The notes beneath the pieces are model-generated. The model was not told the origin of the DNA. It saw only the letters and a program-made list of their open reading frames with translations, and did not search any database. A stretch of 28,897 nucleotides of DNA from JACRBK01 sp964427955. Lineage in GTDB: Bacteria > Chloroflexota > Anaerolineae > Aggregatilineales > Aggregatilineaceae. A program made the translations under genes and the position numbers. The DNA is taken from NCBI GenBank assembly GCA_964427955.1, contig CAYRWY010000022.1:1-28897 (forward strand), written 5' to 3'. Below, piece after piece: positions 23,313-28,897 of the stretch; within the stretch, counting starts at the first letter, position 1; each line of letters opens with the position of its first letter.

Positions 23313-24518
23313 ATGGATCAGAAGCGGAACTTCAGACGGCGTTTGTTCGAGGCGATGGGCCGGGGATTGGTGACCGGGTTGATCTTGAGCGCCGTATTTC
23401 TGGCCGGGTTCGTCGTGCGAGGCCACATTCCGGCCACCGCGCAGGAGAAAAGCGATCAGCAGTTCCCGCTGTTGGGCGAAGTGAAAAGCCTGGTCGATTC
23501 GAACTACCTGCACGATCTCCCGGCCCCTAAGGACCTGGAATACGGGGCAGTGCGGGGCTACCTGGGGGCGCTGAACGACCCGTACACCTTCTTCATCGAT
23601 CCGCCGGTCGCCCAGAACGAGTCGGAAGTGCTGGCCGGACAGTACGGCGGGATCGGCGTCCAGGTCAAGCGGGACGAAACCGGAGCCTTCGTGCTCTATC
23701 CGTTCCGGGATGGACCGGCAGCCCAGGCGGGCCTCGTCGATGGCGACGTGTTGGTCGCCGTCAACGGCTCCGAGATCCCCGTCTCCGAGCGCCTGGACGT
23801 GGTGGACCGGCTGCTGCGGGGTGAAGTCGGCGAGGGGCGCGGCGTCACCGTGACGGTGCGCAGCCCAGGGGCGGACGCGGTGCGCGAGTACACCATCAAG
23901 TTTGCTGTCGTGGCGGTGCCGTCCGTGATCTGGCGTCCACTGATCGAAGAACCGACTTTGGGCTACATCCAGATTCTACGCTTCACGGCACGCACGCCGG
24001 AGGAACTGCGCACGGCGCTGACCGAACTCAACGCGCAGGGCGTAGTGGCGTACGTGCTCGATCTGCGCCAGAACCCCGGCGGGCTGCTGAAAGAGTCGGT
24101 CGAGGTCGCGTCGGAATTTCTCGACGGCGGCGTGGTGTTCTACGAGCGGCAGCGCACGGGCGAAACCGAAACGCAGGCCGCCGCCGGTGGCCTGGGATTG
24201 GACCAGCCGATGGTCGTCCTGGTCGATAATGGGACGGCCAGTGCGGCGGAACTGGTGGCGGGCGCGATCCGCGATCGCGGGCGCGGCCAACTGATCGGGC
24301 AGAAAACGTACGGCAAGGGCACGGTGCAGTTGATCTTCCGGCTCTCCGACGATTCGTCCATTCACATCACCACGGCGGAGTGGTTCACCCCGGCCCGCGC
24401 CCCGCTGGAAGGCCAGGGCCTGGAGCCGGACATCAGTATGATCCCCGCCGAAGACGGGCGCGATGTCGAACTCGGTGAGGCGATCCGCCAACTGCGGACG
24501 CAGCTCAACATTCAGTAG
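23313..24518 (+). CDS. S41 C-terminal processing protease (CtpA-like), first copy
   Basis: A membrane-anchored serine protease with a Ser-Lys dyad that cleaves proteins near their C-terminus. One N-terminal span (about residues 17-36) puts the rest outside the cytoplasm. A helical region (50-105) is followed by a PDZ domain at about 112-196 (GGIGVQV, GPAAQAGLVDGDVLVAVNG). The S41 core then carries YIQILRF, LDLRQNPGGLL, the catalytic Ser310 in NGTASAAELVAG and Lys335 in TYGKGTVQ. Length (401 residues) suits the CtpA family. The start could also be GTG 23307, two codons earlier; a purine-rich AAAAGAG stretch upstream fits either. It lies 17 bases before a second S41 gene. Confidence 0.93.
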   Translation: MDQKRNFRRRLFEAMGRGLVTGLILSAVFLAGFVVRGHIPATAQEKSDQQFPLLGEVKSLVDSNYLHDLPAPKDLEYGAVRGYLGALNDPYTFFIDPPVAQNESEVLAGQYGGIGVQVKRDETGAFVLYPFRDGPAAQAGLVDGDVLVAVNGSEIPVSERLDVVDRLLRGEVGEGRGVTVTVRSPGADAVREYTIKFAVVAVPSVIWRPLIEEPTLGYIQILRFTARTPEELRTALTELNAQGVVAYVLDLRQNPGGLLKESVEVASEFLDGGVVFYERQRTGETETQAAAGGLGLDQPMVVLVDNGTASAAELVAGAIRDRGRGQLIGQKTYGKGTVQLIFRLSDDSSIHITTAEWFTPARAPLEGQGLEPDISMIPAEDGRDVELGEAIRQLRTQLNIQ

Positions 24519-24535
24519 AAAACGAGGCAGCTCTC

Positions 24536-25768
24536 ATGACCATCGATCTCCCTACGCCGATCAAAGAACCCTCCCGGCCCGCCCCCACGAGCAGCGGCTC
24601 ACTGCTGACGGCGCGCGTCTTCTTGCTGGTGGTGTTCGTCGCCAGCGCCGCCTTTTTAGGCGGAGTCTGGTTCCAGCGTTCGACCGAGTCGCCGCACAAC
24701 AACAAAGATTTCCAGATGTTCTGGGATACCTGGGACATTCTGCAAGATGAGTACTACTACGGCTTGCCGGAGAACAAGGATCTGACCTACGGCGCGATCC
24801 AGGGGTTGTATGCTGCCGCCGGGGATCGCTACACCTTCTTCGTGCCTCCCAAAGAAGCCGAAGCGGACCGCCAGGTGATCTCCGGGGAATTTGGCGGGAT
24901 CGGGGCTTACGTGAGCCAGGACGCGGATGGGCGGATCATCATTGCCACGCCATTCAAGGATTTTCCGGCGGACAAAGCCGGTCTCAAGGCGAATGACGTG
25001 ATCGTGGCCGTCGATGGCACGTCGTTGGAGGGCTATACCCTGAACGACGCGGTCGGGCTGATGCGCGGCAAGATCGGCACGGACGTGACGCTGACCATTT
25101 TGCGCTCGTCGGATGGCTCACAGTTCGACGTGACGCTCACGCGCGCTCAAGTCGAGCTTCCGGCAGTGAATTCGGCGCTGTACGGTAACGTGGGTTACGT
25201 GCGGCTGTTCATCTTCAGCGACAAGGCCGCCGCTTCGCTGAAAGAGGAGATCGCCAGCTTGCAGGATCAGGGCGCCACGTCGCTGATCCTGGATCTGCGC
25301 GGCAATCCGGGCGGGCTGCTCGACCAGGCTGTCGGCGTGGCCGACCTGTTCCTGGGCAACGGCGTGGTCGTAACACAGCGGGATCGCAAAGGCGAGGAAG
25401 TCACTTACCGGTCGAAAGACGGCGATCTGGCCGAAGATATGCCGCTGGTGGTGTTGATCGACGGCGGGAGCGCCAGCGCCTCCGAGGTCGTCGCCGGGGC
25501 GATCAAGGATCGGGAGCGGGCGACGCTGATCGGACAAACCAGCTATGGCAAAGGCTCGGTGCAGTTCGTCCACGATCTGATCGACGGATCGCAGGCGCAC
25601 GTCACGACGGCCCTGTGGTTCACGCCGAATGAGACGCCGATCCAGGGCACCGGGCTGACGCCGGACGTGCTGGTGGTCGATCCCGATGACGCGAGCGATC
25701 AAGACCCTTACCTCCAGGCTGCGTTGGACTTTTTCAAGACGCAGGCCGGAGATCAATCCGAGAACTGA
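24536..25768 (+). CDS. S41 C-terminal processing protease (CtpA-like), second copy
   Basis: A 410-residue paralogue of the preceding gene with the same layout. An N-terminal span at about 26-45 is followed by a helical region with WDTWDILQDEYYYG, a PDZ domain at about 118-203 (GGIGAYVSQ, DKAGLKANDVIVAVDG), then the S41 core with LDLRGNPGGLL, catalytic Ser314 in GGSASASEVVAGA and Lys339 in SYGKGSVQ. Both catalytic residues are intact. GAGG lies eight bases before the ATG. The stop codon is shortly followed by the smpB ribosome site, so the protease and smpB are almost certainly on one transcript. The divergence between the copies suggests an old duplication with different substrates. Confidence 0.95.
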   Translation: MTIDLPTPIKEPSRPAPTSSGSLLTARVFLLVVFVASAAFLGGVWFQRSTESPHNNKDFQMFWDTWDILQDEYYYGLPENKDLTYGAIQGLYAAAGDRYTFFVPPKEAEADRQVISGEFGGIGAYVSQDADGRIIIATPFKDFPADKAGLKANDVIVAVDGTSLEGYTLNDAVGLMRGKIGTDVTLTILRSSDGSQFDVTLTRAQVELPAVNSALYGNVGYVRLFIFSDKAAASLKEEIASLQDQGATSLILDLRGNPGGLLDQAVGVADLFLGNGVVVTQRDRKGEEVTYRSKDGDLAEDMPLVVLIDGGSASASEVVAGAIKDRERATLIGQTSYGKGSVQFVHDLIDGSQAHVTTALWFTPNETPIQGTGLTPDVLVVDPDDASDQDPYLQAALDFFKTQAGDQSEN

Positions 25769-25775
25769 GGTTAGC

Positions 25776-26240
25776 ATGGATAAATCCGGACGCAAGGTGG
25801 TCGCCAGCAACCGCAAGGCGCACCACGATTATGAAATTCTCGACTCTTACGAAGCCGGACTGGTGCTGATGGGGTCCGAGATCAAATCCATCCGGGCGGG
25901 GAAAGCCAACCTGCGGGAGGGCTTCGTCCAGCCGCGCGGGGACGAACTGTGGCTGCTGAACGTCCACATCGCGACGTACGAACAGGCGGGACCCTTCGGC
26001 CACGAGCCGCTGCGGCCCCGCAAGCTGCTGCTGCACCGCAAGGAGATCAACCGGATCATGTCGCGCGTGCAGGAAAAAGGTCTGACGCTGGTGCCGACCC
26101 AGCTTTACCTGTCCCACGGGCTGGCGAAAGTCGAGATCGCGCTGGCGCGGGGCAAGAAGACCTACGACAAACGCGAGAGCCTGAAAGAGCGTGACAGCAA
26201 GCGCCAGATCGAGCGTTCGCTGCACAGCCGGGATGAGTAG
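25776..26240 (+). CDS. smpB: SsrA-binding protein SmpB
   Basis: SmpB binds tmRNA and brings it to stalled ribosomes for trans-translation, which tags unfinished proteins for degradation. The 154-residue protein has the family landmarks: HHDYEIL near the start, EAGLVLMGSEIKSIRAG, ANLREGFV, HIATYEQAG, RPRKLLLHRKEI and the C-terminal KKTYDKRESLKERD that reaches into the decoding centre. I chose ATG 25776 because GAGG (25767-25770) lies five bases upstream and it gives the normal N-terminus; the open frame reaches back into the protease gene but that part is not SmpB-like. The tmRNA gene (ssrA) was not found within the window. Confidence 0.97.
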   Translation: MDKSGRKVVASNRKAHHDYEILDSYEAGLVLMGSEIKSIRAGKANLREGFVQPRGDELWLLNVHIATYEQAGPFGHEPLRPRKLLLHRKEINRIMSRVQEKGLTLVPTQLYLSHGLAKVEIALARGKKTYDKRESLKERDSKRQIERSLHSRDE

Positions 26241-26245
26241 CCGAC

Positions 26246-27034
26246 ATGGATAAATGGCCCGGAACGATCCGGGAGATCAACGATCTGCCGCGCGCGACGA
26301 AAGCCGCGATCTACCAGACGCTGATTCCGGCGTGGGCCTATCCGACTTTCGGGATCGAGCCGGACAATACCGTGCGGGGTGTGGAAGCGATCCGTTTCCG
26401 CTGCCCCGCCGGGAGCAGCGCCGTCGAAATTTCGGTTTACCACGATCCCACGCAGGACGAACCGGCGCTTTACCTGCACATGGGCGATACGTTCAACTCC
26501 CAGTTGGCGGTGCTGCTGGTGATCGTGAACGATCCGGCCTCGCCGCGCTTCAACGTGGACGTGGACGAACACAGCCAGCCCAACCAGCTCGGCACCAGGG
26601 GACGCAACATCCCGGAAGAGGTGCGCGCACTGGAAGCCGGACTGGCACCCGGCCAGATACGGCGCGGGCTGCGCATCTTCCGCTCGGCAGTGCCGCTGTT
26701 CGACGATTTCGTGCGCCGCATGGGACACGACCTGTATTTCATCGAGCCGCTGTTCTATCACAACGCCATCACCTTCGAGCGGTACGGCTTCGCCTATTCG
26801 CGCGGCATGAACCTCATGAAGACGATCCACCAGGACTTTCTGCCGGGTGGCCGCCTGCACGCGCGCCTGGACGGCTCGACGCCGTTTCGTGCGCCAGATG
26901 CCTGGCAAACCGTGACGGGCCGCTCGTGGGCGATTCACGACGGCGTGCTCGACCACCCTTTCACCGGAATCCAGATGTACAAACGCGTGGGAGTAGACGC
27001 GGAAACGAGCACATTCCCCGAGGCGCGGTGGTGA
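26246..27034 (+). CDS. Protein of unknown function following smpB
   Basis: A 262-residue soluble protein with no signal peptide or membrane span. I do not recognise the family. Visible features are a helical start (IREINDLPRATKAAIYQTLI), a beta-rich middle (VEISVYHDPTQDEPALYLHMGD, LLVIVNDP), an Asp/His-rich stretch (NVDVDEHSQ) and a C-terminal half with FYHNAITFERYGFAYSRG. The last phrase looks like the end of a GNAT acetyltransferase fold (substrate tyrosine in YERYGF), but the acetyl-CoA loop is not evident. The start lies only five bases after the smpB stop with no strong ribosome site, so coupled translation is likely. Coding is supported by its fit to the window's codon use and by amino acid composition. 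The role is unknown; context suggests translation or protein quality control. Confidence 0.75.
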   Translation: MDKWPGTIREINDLPRATKAAIYQTLIPAWAYPTFGIEPDNTVRGVEAIRFRCPAGSSAVEISVYHDPTQDEPALYLHMGDTFNSQLAVLLVIVNDPASPRFNVDVDEHSQPNQLGTRGRNIPEEVRALEAGLAPGQIRRGLRIFRSAVPLFDDFVRRMGHDLYFIEPLFYHNAITFERYGFAYSRGMNLMKTIHQDFLPGGRLHARLDGSTPFRAPDAWQTVTGRSWAIHDGVLDHPFTGIQMYKRVGVDAETSTFPEARW

Positions 27035-27066
27035 TCCGGCGATTTTCTCCCCCCTATTTCTCGTTC

Positions 27067-27082
27067 GTAATATATTTATTAC
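27067..27082. promoter_or_regulatory. Small AT-rich inverted repeat
   Basis: GTAATA and TATTAC separated by TATT. It lies in an AT-rich gap after the last gene of the smpB run. It is too weak for a terminator and may be a protein-binding site or chance. Confidence 0.25.
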
Positions 27083-27141
27083 AGGCCATCTGTTGTAAAA
27101 AATTAATAAATGGGATTATCATCTTGTGCTGGAGAGGGATA

Positions 27142-27156
27142 GATTAACCGTTAATC
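27142..27156. promoter_or_regulatory. Perfect palindrome before the STAND ATPase, likely operator
   Basis: GATTAAC, one central base, GTTAATC: a 7 bp perfect inverted repeat ending 13 bases before the start codon. Its size and symmetry suit a dimeric repressor. The surrounding gap (27035-27169) is unusually AT-rich for this window, and I could not place a convincing promoter in it. Confidence 0.45.
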
Positions 27157-27169
27157 CTGACAGCCCGGT

Positions 27170-28897
27170 ATGATCTCACGACCCATTGTGCTACAAGACA
27201 GCGACGTCGAGCAGGCCCTTGAAGCTATGCGCGCGGGTCATTCGCTGCGCGATCATCCTCTGCAATTCTTTTTGAGTGTGCATGTCCGTCTGCAATCGCT
27301 GCGCGTGGTGCCCAGCGATGCTGCGCTGCAAATGGCGGTTTTCGATCACCTGGCGAGTGTGATCGCCCGGCGGCTGCGCGAGGTCCGCGAGCTTTACGCC
27401 CTGCCCCCACCGGACCCGCGCGGGTTGGATGCCGATCTGCTGGCCGATTTCAAGCCCGGCAACATGGAGCTGGAAGCCTGGAGCCTGCTCTATCACCGCT
27501 ACGTGTGCATCGACCGGAATTTCACCATGCAGGAGATCGCCGGGCGGGCGCGGCAGGATGAGCGCACGCTGCGCCGCCGCCAACGCCTGGGGATCACCCG
27601 GCTGACGCGCGTGCTGGTGGACATCGAGCAGGAGACACGCCAGCAGGAGACACGCCACCGGATGCGGCTGGCGCTGCCCGCGCTGCATCCACCGGACCTG
27701 TTCGGGACCGAGGCGGTGCTGGTCCGGGCCCGCCGCGTGCTGCTGGAAGGCGCTCCGCCGCGCCACCTGGTGCTGCACGGCCCGACCGGGATCGGCAAGA
27801 CGGTCCTGGCGCAGGTGTTGGCGCACGCCATGATCGATTCCGGACAGTTCGAGGAGTTGATCTGGCTGGAGGCCGAAGACCTGGAAGGCACCCTGGCGAC
27901 GTTGATCCTGGAAATGGCGGTGCGGCTGGGGTTGGTCCTGGCGCCGGGGGCCGAACCCGGCCAGGTATTGCGGGCCTATTTGTTCACACACCGGGTCTTG
28001 ATCGTGCTGGATGCCTTCGACGCACTGCTGGCCGACATGGATCAGGCTGACCTGCTGCTGGCCCTGCTCGACTCCGCCTGCGTGATCATCACCAGCCGGG
28101 TGCGGGGACCGGACCACGCTGGGCTGCACCAGATCACCCTGCCGGAATTGACGCACGATCAGGCGTTCGAGTGGCTGGATCGGCTGGTCGAGCAGGAAAC
28201 GCCGCATCGCAACGACTGGCCGCGGCGCTTCGACGACCTGTGGCGGGCCGTCGGCGGGAATCCGCTGGCGCTGCTGCTCCTGCTGCATACCTCGCAGCGC
28301 CTTCCGCTTCCGGCGGCGCTGACGCGGACCAAGATCGACGATCTGTACCAGGAAATCTGGGCGCAGCTTTCCGCCGAGGAACAGCGTATCCTGCTGCTGG
28401 TGCTGTTGTTCCCCCACGGGGCCATGCCATACGCCGACATCGCCGAACTGGTGAACCTGTCGAAGGATGCCATCGACCAGGCGCTCGACGCGCTGGCCGG
28501 GGCAGCCCTGCTGGTCCCGCATCGCGACGAGGGCGACTTCAGTTATTCTATCCAGACGGTGACGCACACGTTTCTGGCCGAGCACGTCAAGCGCGGCCTG
28601 ACCCTGGCCGATGGCGAACTGGCCCAAGGACTGCTGGAAACGGCAGGCGAACCGCGGATCGCGCAGTTGGTGCGGTCGCCGCAGCCGCAGATGGCGGTCT
28701 CGCTGCTGGGGCTGGCGCACGATTTGCATTTTCCACAGGCGGCGCGCTGGCAGTACGCGTATGACCTGGCACCGCAGATCACCCAGGCCGGGCTGTGGGC
28801 TGCCTGGGCCAAGACGCTGCTGGCGCTGCTGCCGGACGAGCCGTCGCTGCCGCGCCTGGCCTGGCTGCACCTGATGACGGGCACAGCCCTGCGCTGG
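27170..28897 (+). CDS. STAND/NB-ARC-type ATPase, N-terminal part (truncated by window edge)
   Basis: The frame is open from ATG 27170 to the right edge (576 codons). Residues 1-110 are helical and unrecognised. About 105-152 looks like a winged or sigma-like helix-turn-helix (FTMQEIAGRARQDERTLRRR). The NB-ARC domain follows: Walker A GPTGIGKT (204-211, Lys210), Walker B LIVLDAFDA (Asp281), sensor motif IITSR (Arg310) and GLPL-like GGNPLAL (362-368). A winged-helix region and the start of a helical repeat region come after. STAND ATPases are signal-triggered switches that act as transcription regulators or, in defence, as sensors of phage proteins; the HTH-like part favours a DNA-binding role. 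There is no clear ribosome site before the ATG, so the start is uncertain; ATG 27227 is an alternative. The sensor repeats lie outside the window. Confidence 0.85.
   Translation, partial: MISRPIVLQDSDVEQALEAMRAGHSLRDHPLQFFLSVHVRLQSLRVVPSDAALQMAVFDHLASVIARRLREVRELYALPPPDPRGLDADLLADFKPGNMELEAWSLLYHRYVCIDRNFTMQEIAGRARQDERTLRRRQRLGITRLTRVLVDIEQETRQQETRHRMRLALPALHPPDLFGTEAVLVRARRVLLEGAPPRHLVLHGPTGIGKTVLAQVLAHAMIDSGQFEELIWLEAEDLEGTLATLILEMAVRLGLVLAPGAEPGQVLRAYLFTHRVLIVLDAFDALLADMDQADLLLALLDSACVIITSRVRGPDHAGLHQITLPELTHDQAFEWLDRLVEQETPHRNDWPRRFDDLWRAVGGNPLALLLLLHTSQRLPLPAALTRTKIDDLYQEIWAQLSAEEQRILLLVLLFPHGAMPYADIAELVNLSKDAIDQALDALAGAALLVPHRDEGDFSYSIQTVTHTFLAEHVKRGLTLADGELAQGLLETAGEPRIAQLVRSPQPQMAVSLLGLAHDLHFPQAARWQYAYDLAPQITQAGLWAAWAKTLLALLPDEPSLPRLAWLHLMTGTALRW
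27627..27656 (+). repeat. Perfect 15 bp tandem duplication inside the STAND ATPase gene
   Basis: AGCAGGAGACACGCC occurs twice without a gap (27627-27641 and 27642-27656). It repeats five codons in frame (giving EQETR QQETR) in the linker between the HTH-like part and the NB-ARC domain. Confidence 0.8.

Noticed and set aside
27191..28870. 559-codon minus-strand frame
   Set aside because: The plus strand in this stretch codes for the STAND ATPase with clear Walker motifs; the minus-strand product is Gln/Arg-rich nonsense.
1566..28897. TIR-recombinase and STAND ATPase as parts of one defence system
   Set aside because: They are separated by 24 kb of housekeeping and envelope genes with their own promoters and terminators; nothing in the sequence links them.
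1..28897. CRISPR array, insertion sequence or prophage
   Set aside because: I saw no regularly spaced direct repeats, no transposase other than the single recombinase, no terminal inverted repeats flanking a gene and no phage structural genes.

Overview
The window is about 29 kb of gene-dense, GC-rich bacterial chromosome. The gene set suggests a Chloroflexota bacterium, probably Anaerolineae-like. The pointers are folate-dependent TrmFO, secreted proteins built from tandem SH3b and PPC modules, tandem S41 proteases and a large STAND/NB-ARC ATPase. This placement rests on gene content and style only; no 16S or marker phylogeny was available.

Layout, left to right. (1) The 5' part of an RND-type efflux permease (minus strand, cut by the left edge) with its own promoter. 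(2) A roughly 500 bp non-coding stretch that is AT-rich in its first part, then a plus-strand gene joining an N-terminal TIR domain to a complete tyrosine recombinase. This is the most unusual gene in the window. (3) A minus-strand operon trmFO - histidine kinase - hflX - small membrane protein, with a good promoter in front of trmFO. (4) A divergent lytic transglycosylase gene, then the minus-strand lipid-synthesis pair plsX-fabF. (5) Back-to-back promoters for plsX and for a tRNA-Leu(GAG) gene, which ends in a strong terminator. (6) Two convergent genes for exported repeat proteins: a five-SH3b putative lipoprotein and a 2535-residue protein of about 22 PPC-like beta modules. They share a bidirectional terminator. 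(7) A membrane-anchored TPR protein whose stop codon overlaps that of a convergent REC-GAF-histidine kinase gene. (8) A plus-strand run of two S41 (CtpA-like) proteases, smpB and a conserved-looking gene of unknown function. (9) An AT-rich gap with a perfect palindrome, followed by a STAND/NB-ARC ATPase cut by the right edge.

How the genes fit together: much of the window is housekeeping (tRNA U54 methylation, ribosome-associated GTPase, fatty acid and phospholipid synthesis, trans-translation) mixed with envelope and sensory genes (RND pump, lytic transglycosylase, SH3b and PPC proteins, S41 proteases, two kinases). The S41-S41-smpB order suggests a protein quality-control operon. The TIR-recombinase and the STAND ATPase are the two genes with a possible defence or mobile-element flavour. 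They lie 24 kb apart with housekeeping genes between, so I do not treat them as one system.

Promoters here follow a recognisable style: TTGNCN-like -35, 16-17 bp spacer, TAtAaT-like -10. Several can be placed with fair confidence by eye. All functional statements come from reading the sequence; no database search was run.
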